64,000 bases of DNA from Devosia sp. SD17-2 (GCF_029201565.1 NZ_CP104002.1:248001-312000), one strand, 5' to 3'. Positions 17,666 through 29,223 are shown, counted from the first letter of the stretch. Program-made: numbers and translations. Notes: generated from the letters alone by a model not told the origin.

Positions 17666-17679
17666 TTGACCGCGGTCAA
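17666..17679. promoter_or_regulatory. Putative TetR operator 2
   Basis: TTGACCGCGGTCAA is a perfect palindrome 16 bases before the ATG of the oxidoreductase gene. It differs from operator 1 only in the two central bases. Confidence 0.7.
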
Positions 17680-17694
17680 CTTTCGGAGTGCTCC

Positions 17695-18309
17695 ATGCCA
17701 AATTGCCTTGTCCTCAACGGACACCCCCTGTCCCCGAGCTTCAGCGGAGCTGCCGCCGATCGCTACGCCAAAACGCTGGAAACAAAGGGGATCACCGTCC
17801 GACGGCTCGAACTCGCCGACATGAATGTGCCCGAGATGACGACCCGCAAACCCGGTGGGAGCGAGATGGCAGGCGACGTGCTCGCTTTCTGGGAGGCGAT
17901 GGTCTGGGCCAATCATGTCGTCATCGTTCACCCCCTCTGGTGGGGCAGCATGCCGGCAAAGCTCAAGGCGCTGTTTGACATCGGCCTGCAATCGGGCAAG
18001 GCCTATCGCTATCAGGACGGTCGGCCCTTGCCGCTGGGTCTGCTTGCCGGGCGGTCGGCACGGCTGATCGTGACCTCGGACACGCCGAACTGGTTCATGG
18101 CCAGCTTCTATGGCAATGCCCATTTTCGCACGGTGACGAACCAGATCCTCAAGTTTGTCGGGCTCAAGCCGGTGCAGATCACGCATCTGTCCGTTATGCG
18201 CGGCTCGACACCGGCTCAACGCGACAAACTCCTGGCCAGGACTGCGGCCGACGCTGCCGCTGACGCCGCGAGAATGCGCGCAAGGCCGCGTGTACCGCTG
18301 GCATCGTAA
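17695..18309 (+). CDS. NAD(P)H-quinone oxidoreductase-like flavoprotein (flavodoxin fold)
   Basis: The 204-residue protein has the flavodoxin-like fold of the NQO/KefF/MdaB group. LVLNGHPLSPSFS at the start binds the flavin phosphate, and HPLWWGSMPAKLKALFD and SGKAYRYQDG are diagnostic middle segments. Such enzymes reduce quinones or related electrophiles by two electrons, avoiding radicals. It is divergent from a TetR repressor and carries one of two matching operators just before its start, so expression is probably induced by the repressor's ligand. Confidence 0.88.
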   Translation: MPNCLVLNGHPLSPSFSGAAADRYAKTLETKGITVRRLELADMNVPEMTTRKPGGSEMAGDVLAFWEAMVWANHVVIVHPLWWGSMPAKLKALFDIGLQSGKAYRYQDGRPLPLGLLAGRSARLIVTSDTPNWFMASFYGNAHFRTVTNQILKFVGLKPVQITHLSVMRGSTPAQRDKLLARTAADAAADAARMRARPRVPLAS

Positions 18310-18340
18310 AACAAAAATGGCGGCCCCGAAGGGCCGCCAT
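18307..18340 (-). terminator. Rho-independent terminator after acnA
   Basis: On the minus strand ATGGCGGCCC and GGGCCGCCAT form a perfect 10-base stem with a TTCG tetraloop, followed by TTTTTGTTTT. It is 26 bases past the acnA stop. Confidence 0.93.
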
Positions 18341-18366
18341 TCAGTGTCTTTATCAGCAATGGCTGC

Positions 18367-21120
<2,754 letters not shown>

Positions 21121-21282
21121 GATGCTCCGCCCTCTAAAAATGTGCTGCTGGACGCGGGGTGCCCGGCCACATGGGGCCGCCGGAAAAGCCGCTTTTCCTG
21201 GAATGAATCCAATCTAGATGGCTTATAATGAAAGAAGATTGCCCTTGCCAGCCCAGCCTTGGCTTCAATACGAGATGGGGCC

Positions 21283-21909
21283 ATGACGCAACGGCAAGTC
21301 TTTTCCGAACTCCGCCTTGACGCTCAGGCGCTTAGCCTCGGGCGGGGTGACACCATTCTGGCGCGCGATCTGACGCTGAGCGTGCCCTCCGGCAGCGGGC
21401 TCCTGCTGCGCGGTCCCAACGGCGCGGGCAAATCGACGCTGCTCCTTACCCTTGCGGGTCTGCTCGACCCGATCGAGGGCGCGGTTGCGATAACCGGCCA
21501 TGCCGAGGAAGCCGGGCCGGCGATCCATTATTGCGGCCATCGCAATGCGGTTCGCCCGCGCATGACCGTGCTCGAAACCCTGCAGTTCTGGACCGGCATC
21601 AATGGCGCCACCGGGATTACTCCCAAGGATGCACTCCAACGGGTTGGTCTGGGGCGGCTGTCCCGCGTCGACGCCGGCTATCTCTCTGCCGGGCAGCAGC
21701 GCCGCCTGGCGCTGGCCCGGCTTCTCGTCTCGCTCCGTCCGGTTTGGCTCCTTGATGAGCCCACGGCCGCGCTCGATGCGCAGGGGCAGGGGCTGCTTGC
21801 CGGCCTCCTCACCGATCATCTGGCAGCGGGCGGGCTCACAGTGATTGCCACCCACGACGCCATCGATGTTCCGGGCCTCAGTGTCTACACCCTGGGAGCG
21901 ACGCCATGA
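21283..21909 (+). CDS. ccmA: Heme exporter ATP-binding subunit CcmA
   Basis: CcmA is the ATPase of the CcmABCD complex, which releases heme-loaded CcmE during cytochrome c maturation. The 208-residue protein has Walker A GPNGAGKST at 44-52, the signature LSAGQQRR and Walker B LLDEPTAALD. I start at the ATG at 21283, preceded by GAGATGGGG. An earlier in-frame ATG at 21259 has no good ribosome binding site. It overlaps ccmB by four bases (ATGA). Confidence 0.94.
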   Translation: MTQRQVFSELRLDAQALSLGRGDTILARDLTLSVPSGSGLLLRGPNGAGKSTLLLTLAGLLDPIEGAVAITGHAEEAGPAIHYCGHRNAVRPRMTVLETLQFWTGINGATGITPKDALQRVGLGRLSRVDAGYLSAGQQRRLALARLLVSLRPVWLLDEPTAALDAQGQGLLAGLLTDHLAAGGLTVIATHDAIDVPGLSVYTLGATP

Positions 21910-22571
21910 CCGGCTTTACCGCAGTGCTCCGGCGCGAAATCCGCCTCTCGCTCAGTGGCGGTGGGGAGGTGCTGACGCTTCTTCTTTTCTTCGTCATCGT
22001 CGGCGCCATTGTTCCCTTCGCGGTCGGACCTGACAAGGAATTGCTGGCCCGTATCTCGCCCGGCATCGTCTGGATCGCAGCCTTCCTTTCCATGTTGCTT
22101 GGGCTCGATCGCCTGTTCCGCCCCGACCTCGAAGACGGCACTCTGGCGCTCTATCGGCTCGCCGATCTGCCGCTTTCGGCCATGGTTGGCGCAAAAGTGA
22201 TCGCCCACTGGCTGACCGCTGCTTTGCCGCTGATCATCGCCTCGCCCTTCCTCGCCATGCTGCTTGCGATGGATGGTCCGACGCTCACGCGCACCATTCT
22301 TTCGCTGCTCGTCGGCACGCCCGCCCTCGCCGCTTTCGGGGCGATTGGTGCCGCAATTACCGCGGCAACGCGGCGGGGCGGGCTGATTGCGCCCATCCTC
22401 ATCGCCCCCCTCTGCGTGCCGGTGCTGATCTTCGGGGTCGGCGCCATCTCCTCGCAGGGTGGACCCGACCAGGCCGGGGCAGCATTGCTGCTGCTTGCGG
22501 CACTCAGTCTCATGGCAATTGCGCTCTCTCCCTTCGCGGCGGCGCTTGCGATAGACTGGGGAGAAGATTAA
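21906..22571 (+). CDS. ccmB: Heme exporter membrane subunit CcmB
   Basis: This 221-residue inner membrane protein, with about six hydrophobic segments, forms the channel part of the CcmABCD complex. It begins with a short cytoplasmic stretch (LRREIRLSL) and contains LDRLFRPDLEDGTLALYRLADLP, a conserved CcmB segment. Its ATG overlaps the ccmA stop, and ccmC begins 12 bases after its own stop, consistent with one operon. Confidence 0.94.
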   Translation: MTGFTAVLRREIRLSLSGGGEVLTLLLFFVIVGAIVPFAVGPDKELLARISPGIVWIAAFLSMLLGLDRLFRPDLEDGTLALYRLADLPLSAMVGAKVIAHWLTAALPLIIASPFLAMLLAMDGPTLTRTILSLLVGTPALAAFGAIGAAITAATRRGGLIAPILIAPLCVPVLIFGVGAISSQGGPDQAGAALLLLAALSLMAIALSPFAAALAIDWGED

Positions 22572-22583
22572 AGCCCTGAGCCC

Positions 22584-23345
22584 ATGAGCATCGAGACAAC
22601 TCCAAAACAAAGCTGGTGGAGCCGGCTGGCCCATCCCGGCCAGTTCGTCATCTGGTCCCGCCCCTTCATCCTGCCCCTCGCGGTCCTCACGGGCGCATTG
22701 TTCCTGGCAGGGCTGTATTATGCCTTCCTCAATTCGCCGGCCGACTATCAGATGGGCGATACCGTGCGCATCATGTATGTGCACGTGCCCGCGGCCTGGC
22801 TCAGCCAGTTCGTCTATGGCGCCATGACTGTGTCGGCGCTGGGTACGCTGGTCTGGCGCCATCCGATGGCGGACGTCTCGATGAAGGCTGCCGCGCCGCT
22901 CGGCGCTGCGTTTACCGCCATGGCGCTGTTCACCGGCTCGCTCTGGGGCCGCCCGACCTGGGGCACGTTCTGGGAGTGGGACGGCCGCATGACCTCAACG
23001 CTGGTCATGCTGTTCATCTATCTCGGCATCGTCGCCCTCTGGCGCGCCTTTGACGATCAGCTGCGCGCCGCCCGCGTCGTCGCCATTTTCACGCTCGTGG
23101 GCGCCGTCAACGTGCCGATCATCAAGTTCTCGGTCGACTGGTGGTCCACGCTGCACCAGCCCGCCAGCGTTTTCCGCGCCGATGGCCCAACGGTTGCAGG
23201 CTCGATCCTGACACCGCTGTTCATCATGTTCTTCGCCTTCACCTTCTTTTACGTCACCCTGCAACTGATCGCCATGCGCACTGAAGTGCGCAAGCGTCGG
23301 GTGGCCACGCTAGAGCGCCGCGCCGCACGGGGAGAGGCAGCATGA
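22584..23345 (+). CDS. ccmC: Heme handling protein CcmC
   Basis: CcmC loads heme onto CcmE in the periplasm. The 253-residue, six-helix protein carries the tryptophan-rich heme-binding motif WGRPTWGTFWEWDGRMTST and the flanking histidines in MYVHVPAAW and WWSTLHQPAS, as expected for a working copy. The stop overlaps the ccmD start by four bases (ATGA). Confidence 0.96.
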   Translation: MSIETTPKQSWWSRLAHPGQFVIWSRPFILPLAVLTGALFLAGLYYAFLNSPADYQMGDTVRIMYVHVPAAWLSQFVYGAMTVSALGTLVWRHPMADVSMKAAAPLGAAFTAMALFTGSLWGRPTWGTFWEWDGRMTSTLVMLFIYLGIVALWRAFDDQLRAARVVAIFTLVGAVNVPIIKFSVDWWSTLHQPASVFRADGPTVAGSILTPLFIMFFAFTFFYVTLQLIAMRTEVRKRRVATLERRAARGEAA

Positions 23346-23500
23346 TCGAGCTTGGCCAACACGCCCAATTCATCATCGGCGCTTATGTCGGGGTTTTCGG
23401 GGGCCTCGCGGCGCTCGTCGCCTGGACGCTGATCGATGCCCGCCGCACCAAGCGCCGGCTTGAAGAGCTCGGCGGCAGCCAGCGTGGCGGGTCGCGTTGA
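23342..23500 (+). CDS. ccmD: Heme exporter small subunit CcmD
   Basis: This 52-residue protein has one membrane segment (FIIGAYVGVFGGLAALVAW) followed by a basic tail (DARRTKRRLEEL), the standard CcmD plan. CcmD keeps CcmE tied to the CcmABC complex. It is identified by position and overlap: its ATG lies in the ccmC stop and its stop overlaps the ccmG start (TGATG). Confidence 0.9.
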   Translation: MIELGQHAQFIIGAYVGVFGGLAALVAWTLIDARRTKRRLEELGGSQRGGSR

Positions 23501-24033
23501 TGCGCTATGCGCTGTTCCTTGCGCCCTTGCTGGCGCTCGTCGGGCTGGTGGCGATCTTCGCCACCTCCATGGACCGCAACCCCAATCTCGTGCGCTCGGT
23601 GCTGATCGACAAGCAGGCGCCCGAGTTTGCCCTGGCGGCGGTCGAGGGTCTCGATGTTCCCGGCTTTGATACTGCCGCCCTCAAGGGCGAGCCGACGGTG
23701 GTCAATGTCTTTGCCAGCTGGTGCATTCCCTGTCGCGACGAGCACCCGCTGCTCGAAACGCTAAAAGCCCAGACCAACGTGCGTCTCTATGGCATCAATC
23801 ATTCCGATGCCCCGGAAAACGCCCGCGCCTTCCTCGCCGAGCTTGGCAATCCCTATGACGCCGTCGGCGCTGATCGTGACCGCCGCGTCTCGATCGACTG
23901 GGGTGTCTATGGCGTGCCCGAAACCTTTGTGGTCAACGGCGATGGCGTCATCACCTTCAAGCATGTGGGGCCGCTGACGGCCGAGGCCATCACCACCCAA
24001 TTGCTTCCTGCCTTGGAAAAGGCCGGTCTCTAG
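23500..24033 (+). CDS. ccmG: Thiol:disulfide interchange protein CcmG/DsbE
   Basis: CcmG is a membrane-anchored periplasmic thioredoxin that reduces the heme-binding cysteines of apocytochrome c. The 177-residue protein has an N-terminal anchor (residues 4-21), the active site W74-C-I-P-C78 and the cis-proline region YGVPETFVVNGDG. The ATG at 23500 overlaps the ccmD stop. ccmE, ccmF and ccmH are not in this window and must be elsewhere if the pathway is complete. Confidence 0.95.
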   Translation: MRYALFLAPLLALVGLVAIFATSMDRNPNLVRSVLIDKQAPEFALAAVEGLDVPGFDTAALKGEPTVVNVFASWCIPCRDEHPLLETLKAQTNVRLYGINHSDAPENARAFLAELGNPYDAVGADRDRRVSIDWGVYGVPETFVVNGDGVITFKHVGPLTAEAITTQLLPALEKAGL

Positions 24034-24041
24034 TTGAGAAT

Positions 24042-24065
24042 GGCGCCTCCCTGGGAGGAGGCGCC
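24042..24065 (+). promoter_or_regulatory. Hairpin covering the ribosome binding site of the next gene
   Basis: GGCGCCTCC (24042-24050) pairs perfectly with GGAGGCGCC (24057-24065). The likely ribosome binding site GGGAGGAG (24053-24060) lies in the loop and right arm, seven bases before the ATG at 24068. There is no T run, so this looks more like a translation control or a transcript boundary than a classical terminator. Confidence 0.5.
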
Positions 24066-24067
24066 AA

Positions 24068-24526
24068 ATGTCCCGCATCGACCGTTGCAGCCGCATCATC
24101 GAGGCCTCGCCCGAGGCCGTCTATGCCGCCATGACCGACCCCGACGCCCTCGTCGACTGGCTGCCGCCCGACGGCATGAGCGGGGAAATCCTCCACTTCG
24201 ACCTGCGACCCGGCGGCACCTGCCGCATGGTGCTGCGCTATGCCGACGCCGCCATATCCGGCAAGAGCGGGGCCAATGAGGACATCTCGGACCTGCGCTT
24301 TCTCGACCTTGTGCCGGGCTCGCTGGTGTCTCAGTCCATCGACTTCGTTTCCGATGATCCCCGCTTTGCCGGCACCATGGTGATGCACTGGAAGCTCCTG
24401 GCCGTGCCGCAGGGCACGGAAGTCACCATGGAGGCCCATGCGGTGCCGGAGGGGATTTCCCAGGCCGATCATCTCGCCGGAATGCGTGCCTCGCTCGACA
24501 ATCTCCAGCGGTTCTTCGCCGACTAG
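24068..24526 (+). CDS. SRPBCC (AHSA1-like) family protein
   Basis: This 152-residue protein belongs to the START/SRPBCC superfamily of small hydrophobic-ligand binders. The opening SRIIEASPEAVYAAMTDPDALVDWLPP and the ending GMRASLDNLQRFF match the activator of Hsp90 ATPase-like subgroup. The function is unknown. It follows ccmG in the same direction with a hairpin over its ribosome binding site, and it converges with the FadR-type regulator, overlapping it by four bases. Confidence 0.85.
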   Translation: MSRIDRCSRIIEASPEAVYAAMTDPDALVDWLPPDGMSGEILHFDLRPGGTCRMVLRYADAAISGKSGANEDISDLRFLDLVPGSLVSQSIDFVSDDPRFAGTMVMHWKLLAVPQGTEVTMEAHAVPEGISQADHLAGMRASLDNLQRFFAD

Positions 24527-25290
24527 CTGTCCTCTTCCATGCGGCCGGCCGCACGGGCAAAACCGTCGGCAATGGCGACCCGCATGGCGTCTCGTGCCCC
24601 CTTGGCATCGCCCTCGCTGATCGCCCGGGCAATGGCGCCGTGAACGGTGACCGTCTGCGCCAGCGCTGTCGGTTCATTGACCGGCGAGGAAATGGTGAAG
24701 GCCGCCGTCAGGGCCATTTCCACCAATGCGCTGATCGAGGCCATGAAGGGATTGCCGGAGGCTTCGGCGACGAGGCGATGAAACTGCAGGTCGTGCCGGG
24801 CGAAATCCTGCGGCGTTGTCGATGCTTCCATCTCTGCCACGGCCTCGACCATGGCCGCCGCCTGCTCGTCGGTGCGCCTCTCCGCGGCAAGGGCCGCCGC
24901 CTCGATCTCGATGCCGATGCGCACTTCCGCCAGGCTGCGCAGGAAGCTCACCTCGGGGCCGAGCTCGAAATGCCAGGCCAGCACGTCGGCATCGAAGAGG
25001 TTCCAGCGATTGCGCGGCAGCACGCGCGTGCCGATGCGCGCCCGTGCTTCGATCAGCCCTTTGGCCGCAAGCGTCTTCAGGGCCTCGCGCAGCACCGTGC
25101 GCGACACGCCGAACTGTTCAAGCAGTTCTCCGTCGGACGGCAGGATAATGCCTTCGGCATAGCGCCCGGAGACAATGGCGAAACCAAGCTGCCAAAGCAC
25201 ATCGGAATGCAGGTTGCGGGCAGGGTTGCGGCCTGAGAGCGACGCGATCAAGTCGCCCGAGTGTCGTGCCCGTCCACTCGATCGATCCAT
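24523..25290 (-). CDS. FadR-subfamily GntR transcriptional regulator
   Basis: This 255-residue regulator has an N-terminal winged helix (GRYAEGIILPSDGELLEQFGVSRTVLREALKTLAAKGLIEAR) and a C-terminal FCD ligand domain. Candidate metal-binding residues are in EVRIGIEIEAA and FHRLVAEASGN. Family members usually sense sugar acids or organic acids. The ATG at 25290 is nine bases after GCGAGG; the ATG at 25299 is too close to it. It is divergent from the M20 peptidase gene, which it might control. Confidence 0.88.
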   Translation of the reverse strand: MDRSSGRARHSGDLIASLSGRNPARNLHSDVLWQLGFAIVSGRYAEGIILPSDGELLEQFGVSRTVLREALKTLAAKGLIEARARIGTRVLPRNRWNLFDADVLAWHFELGPEVSFLRSLAEVRIGIEIEAAALAAERRTDEQAAAMVEAVAEMEASTTPQDFARHDLQFHRLVAEASGNPFMASISALVEMALTAAFTISSPVNEPTALAQTVTVHGAIARAISEGDAKGARDAMRVAIADGFARAAGRMEEDS

Positions 25291-25439
25291 ATTCGTCATC
25301 CTCGCACCATGAAAGTGTTGTCTGCGCTCATCATAGGCGCATTAGTATGACAATAAACACCCCCCTGCGAAGGGTGGACATGGCGCTTATCCCTGCGTCA
25401 TGGTGCGGCACCTTACCGGATTCGTCGCAGGACTAGAAA

Positions 25440-26831
25440 ATGCCCAACCCCGCCCAGATTGATGCCGTTCTCGCCCAGGTTGATGCCGGGCTCGAGCAAA
25501 GCCTGTCGCGGCTGTTCGAACTCCTGCGCATCAAGTCCATATCGACCGATCCGGCCTTCGCCGCCGAATGCCAGCGCGCCGCCGACTGGATCACGGGTGA
25601 ACTCAATGCGCTCGGCTTTTCCGCCGCTGCCCGTCCGACGCCGGGCCACCCGGTCGTCGTTGCCCATGGCCCCGAGCAGCCCGGTCCGCATGTGCTGTTC
25701 TACGCCCATTACGACGTCCAGCCGGTCGATCCGCTGAACCTCTGGCACACCGACCCGTTCGAGCCCCAGCTCAAGGAAGATGCCCAGGGCCGCAAGATCA
25801 TCGTGGCGCGCGGTGCCTCGGACGACAAGGGTCAGATGCTGACCTTCATCGAAGCCTGCCGCGCCTGGAAGGCTGCCACGGGGTCGCTGCCGCTGCGCGT
25901 GTCGCTTCTGCTCGAGGGCGAGGAAGAATCCGGCGGCAAGAACCTGCCGCCCTTCATGCGCGAGAACGCTGCCGAGCTGAAGGCGGACGTGGCCCTGGTC
26001 TGCGACACCGACATGTGGGACCGCAGCACGCCCTCGATCAACACCATGCTGCGTGGCCTCGTGGCCGACGAAATCGAAATCACTGCCGCCAACAAGGATC
26101 TGCATTCGGGCATGTTTGGCAATGCCGCGCGCAATCCCAATCAGGTGCTGGCCGAGATCATCGCCAGCCTCCGTGCGCCCGACGGCTCGGTGACCATTGC
26201 CGGTTTTTATGACGACGTCGCGGAGCTCTCACCCGAAATCAAGGCACAGTGGGCGGGTCTCGGCTTCGACGAGAAGGCATTTCTGGGCGATGTCGGCCTG
26301 TCGCTGCCCGCCGGTGAACAGAGCCGCAGCGTGCTCGAAACGCTCTGGGCGCGTCCGACCTGCGAAATCAACGGCATGAGCGGCGGCTATATAGGCGACG
26401 GCTTCAAGACCGTCATCCCGGCCAAGGCCAGCGCCAAGATTTCCTTCCGCCTCGTTTCCGGCCAGAACCCCGACAAAATCCGCGCCGCCTTCCGCGCCCA
26501 TGTCGAGGCACGCCTGCCGGCCGATTGCACCGTCAGCTACACGCCCCATGGCGGATCGCCCGCCATCACCGTGCCGTCAGACGGCGAGTTTGTGCGCAAG
26601 GCGCTCGCCGGGCTTTCGGATGAATGGAACAAACAGGCTGTCATCACCGGTTCGGGCGGTTCCATCCCGGTTGTGGGTGAATTCAAGTCCATCCTCGGGC
26701 TCGACACGCTGCTCATCGGCTTTGCCCAGATCGATGACCAGATCCACAGCCCCAACGAGAAATACGACCTCGAAAGCTTCCACCGCGGCATCCGCTCCTG
26801 GGTGCGCGTCCTGGCTGCCTTGGCCGAGTAA
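25440..26831 (+). CDS. M20 family metallopeptidase (dipeptidase)
   Basis: This 463-residue protein has the two-zinc M20 core. Visible metal ligands and catalytic residues are H90 and D92 (YAHYDVQPVD), the aspartates in GASDDKGQ (127-131), the glutamates in LEGEEESGG (158-166), D in CDTDMW and a late H in HSPNEKYD. The dimerisation lid includes ANKDLHSGMFGN. It fits the dipeptidase/carnosinase-like branch, so it probably cleaves dipeptides in the cytoplasm; the exact substrate is unknown. A composite palindromic element follows 25 bases after the stop. Confidence 0.9.
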   Translation: MPNPAQIDAVLAQVDAGLEQSLSRLFELLRIKSISTDPAFAAECQRAADWITGELNALGFSAAARPTPGHPVVVAHGPEQPGPHVLFYAHYDVQPVDPLNLWHTDPFEPQLKEDAQGRKIIVARGASDDKGQMLTFIEACRAWKAATGSLPLRVSLLLEGEEESGGKNLPPFMRENAAELKADVALVCDTDMWDRSTPSINTMLRGLVADEIEITAANKDLHSGMFGNAARNPNQVLAEIIASLRAPDGSVTIAGFYDDVAELSPEIKAQWAGLGFDEKAFLGDVGLSLPAGEQSRSVLETLWARPTCEINGMSGGYIGDGFKTVIPAKASAKISFRLVSGQNPDKIRAAFRAHVEARLPADCTVSYTPHGGSPAITVPSDGEFVRKALAGLSDEWNKQAVITGSGGSIPVVGEFKSILGLDTLLIGFAQIDDQIHSPNEKYDLESFHRGIRSWVRVLAALAE

Positions 26832-26855
26832 AGGCTCCGCTTTTTTCGCGAAGAT

Positions 26856-26970
26856 ACCCCCGCCCAACCTCCCCCTGAAAAAAGGGGGAGGAGCCCATAG
26901 GTGGCTCTCTGACGCCGCCGCAAACCCGGTGCTGTCCCTCCCCTCCTGCAGGGGGAGGCTAGGTGGGGGT
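26856..26970. repeat. Composite palindromic intergenic element, copy 2
   Basis: Left hairpin: CCTCCCCCT (26868-26876) with AGGGGGAGG (26883-26891). Right hairpin: CCTCCCC (26937-26943) with GGGGAGG (26952-26958). Outer arms ACCCCCGCC (26856-26864) and GGTGGGGGT (26962-26970) are complementary except one base. It lies between two converging genes. Confidence 0.65.
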
Positions 26971-26995
26971 CTTTGTTGAGGCGAGGTGGGAGGCT

Positions 26996-27358
26996 TCACC
27001 CCAACACAACCGCCAGCAGCGCGATCACGGCCGGAACAGTCTGGATGAAGAGGATCTTCCGCCCCACCGTTACGGCGCCGAAAATTCCCGCCACGGCGAC
27101 ACAGGCGAGGAAGAAAATCTGGACCTGCCAGCCGAAGGCCGGGTCGGGATGGACCAGTCCCCAGATCAGTCCGGCCGCCAGAAACCCGTTATAAAGGCCC
27201 TGATTAGCGGCCAGAGCCTTGGTCGCCCTCGAAAACTCCGGTGTCAGCCCAAAGGCTTTTCGCCCACGCGGGCTATCCCACCAGACCATTTCGAGCAGCA
27301 TGATGTAGACATGCAAAAGTGCAATCCCCGCGACCAGAACTGCCGCAATTGCCGGCAT
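26996..27358 (-). CDS. DUF1304 family membrane protein
   Basis: This 120-residue protein has four hydrophobic segments and the DUF1304 hallmarks: HVYIMLLEMVWW near the start and NQGLYNGFLAAGL in the middle. The family has no known function. Its ATG follows directly on the deoD stop codon (TAAATG on the minus strand), so it is very likely translated from the same message as deoD. Confidence 0.87.
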   Translation of the reverse strand: MPAIAAVLVAGIALLHVYIMLLEMVWWDSPRGRKAFGLTPEFSRATKALAANQGLYNGFLAAGLIWGLVHPDPAFGWQVQIFFLACVAVAGIFGAVTVGRKILFIQTVPAVIALLAVVLG

Positions 27359-28069
27359 TTACGCCTCCACCGCCACATCGAGCGCCAGTTCCACCATTTC
27401 CCTCAGCGAGCTCTGCCGCGCTTCGGCGTCGATCTCTTCCTTGGTGATCAGACAATCGGTCATGGTGCAGATGGTCAGCGCCCGCACATCAAAGCGGGCC
27501 GCCAGCGTATAAAGCGCCGCCGCTTCCATCTCGACGCCGATCACGCCGTGCGCGGGCAGGGCGTCATACCCTTCAAACCCATTCGCGTGATAAAAAATGT
27601 CCGAGGAGAGCATATTGCCGGCGTGGTAGCGCAGCCCCCCCGCGTCGGCCTTGTCGGCCGCTGAACGCAGCAGGCCAAAATCGGCAATCGGAGCAAAATT
27701 GAAGGCGCCGAACCTTCCCTTGACGATTGACGAGTCCGTGGATGCGCCCTGCGCCAGGATGATGTCGCGCACTTTCACCTTCGCATTGAGCCCGCCACAG
27801 GTGCCCACGCGGATCAGCGTTTTCGTACCATAGGTATTGATCAGCTCATGCACATAGATCGAGAGCGAGGGCTGGCCCATGCCCGACGCCTGCACGGAAA
27901 CCGGCTTGCCCTTCCAGGTGCCGGTATAGCCGAGGCAATTGCGAACCGAGTTTACCAGCCGCGGGCTTTCGAAAAAGGTTTCGGCGATCCATTTGGCGCG
28001 CAGCGGGTCGCCCGGCAGAAGCACGGCGTCTGCATAATCACCCGGCTTGGCATGGTTGTGCGGCGTCAT
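27359..28069 (-). CDS. deoD: Purine-nucleoside phosphorylase, DeoD type
   Basis: DeoD splits purine nucleosides with phosphate into base and ribose 1-phosphate in the salvage pathway. The 236-residue protein begins TPHNHAKPGDYADAVLLPGDP, with phosphate-binding VRVGTCG and the ligand segment GVEMEAAALYTLA, as in the hexameric class. The ATG at 28069 follows GGGGACG. A longer in-frame start at 28165 would add unrelated sequence. It forms a two-gene unit with the DUF1304 gene. Confidence 0.95.
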   Translation of the reverse strand: MTPHNHAKPGDYADAVLLPGDPLRAKWIAETFFESPRLVNSVRNCLGYTGTWKGKPVSVQASGMGQPSLSIYVHELINTYGTKTLIRVGTCGGLNAKVKVRDIILAQGASTDSSIVKGRFGAFNFAPIADFGLLRSAADKADAGGLRYHAGNMLSSDIFYHANGFEGYDALPAHGVIGVEMEAAALYTLAARFDVRALTICTMTDCLITKEEIDAEARQSSLREMVELALDVAVEA

Positions 28070-28244
28070 CTTTCGTCCCCAATGTGCAATTCCGAGCGAA
28101 AGCTTACTCACGCCGGAAGCGCAAAGACAATCCCGGCCCGGGAACGGCACATGGGCCCCATGCATTGGTCAGGACCAGCAAGTGCTTGACGGGCGGGCGC
28201 GCTGGCCCCATCTACGGGCCGCACAGTTTTCTGAGGAGGCACAT

Positions 28245-29198
28245 ATGGTCGCCAAGATCTTCATCGACGGGGAAGCGGGTACAACGGGTCTGCAGATCCG
28301 GGAACGCCTTGCCGGTCGTCGCGACCTCGAAGTGCTCTCCATTGCCGCTGACAAGCGCAAGGACCAGGACGAGCGCAAGCGCCTGCTCAACGCTGCCGAT
28401 GTCGCCATCCTCTGCCTGCCCGACGAGGCAGCAAAGGAGAGCGTTAGCCTCATCGACAATGGCACCACCCGGGTCATCGATGCCTCCACCGCCTATCGCG
28501 TCGATCCCGACTGGACCTATGGCTTTGCCGAAATGGACAAGGGCCAGACCGAGGCCATCGCGAAGGCGCGCTTCGTTGCCAATCCCGGTTGCTGGCCCCA
28601 GGGCCTCATCGCCGGCCTGCGCCCGCTGATCGCCGCCGGTCTCGTGCCCGCCGATTTCCAGGCCATCTACCATGGCATTTCCGGCTATTCCGGCGGTGGC
28701 AAGCAGATGATCGCCGAATATGAGGCCGAAGGCGGAACGCCCAGCCAGTTCATGCCTTATGGCCTCACCTTCGCGCACAAGCATCTGCCCGAGATGACCG
28801 CCTATACCGGCCTTAAGTCGGCGCCGCTGTTCCAGCCCGTCGTCGGCAATTTCGCGCAGGGGATGACCACGTCCATCCCGCTGCAGCTCGGCACTTTTGC
28901 CAAGGTGCCGACAGGCGCCGAGATCCATGCTGCGCTGGCTGATTATTTCGCCGCCATCCCGGACAGTTTTGTGCGCGTCGCCGCCTATGATCCAGCGCTG
29001 GGCAAGACCGCTGCGCTCGATCCGCAGGCCCATAACGGCACCAATACGCTCACCCTGCATGTCTTTGCCAATGACAGCCGGGCCCAGGCCGCCATCCTTG
29101 CGGTCTACGACAATCTGGGCAAGGGTGCCTCTGGAGCCGCCGTCCAGAACCTCAATCTGATGCTGGGTGTATCCGCCAGCGAAAGCCTCGCCGCCTGA
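28245..29198 (+). CDS. argC: N-acetyl-gamma-glutamyl-phosphate reductase
   Basis: ArgC reduces N-acetylglutamyl phosphate with NADPH, the third step of arginine synthesis. The 317-residue protein belongs to the shorter ArgC class. It starts KIFIDGEAGTTGLQI for NADPH binding, has the active-site cysteine at 116 (NPGCWPQG) and the segment HGISGYSGGGKQ. GAGGAGGC (28233-28240) sits just before the ATG at 28245. A longer in-frame start at 28047 lacks such a site and would overlap the deoD start. Confidence 0.95.
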   Translation: MVAKIFIDGEAGTTGLQIRERLAGRRDLEVLSIAADKRKDQDERKRLLNAADVAILCLPDEAAKESVSLIDNGTTRVIDASTAYRVDPDWTYGFAEMDKGQTEAIAKARFVANPGCWPQGLIAGLRPLIAAGLVPADFQAIYHGISGYSGGGKQMIAEYEAEGGTPSQFMPYGLTFAHKHLPEMTAYTGLKSAPLFQPVVGNFAQGMTTSIPLQLGTFAKVPTGAEIHAALADYFAAIPDSFVRVAAYDPALGKTAALDPQAHNGTNTLTLHVFANDSRAQAAILAVYDNLGKGASGAAVQNLNLMLGVSASESLAA

Positions 29199-29223
29199 CG
29201 GCAGGAGAAAGGGCCGCATAAAA

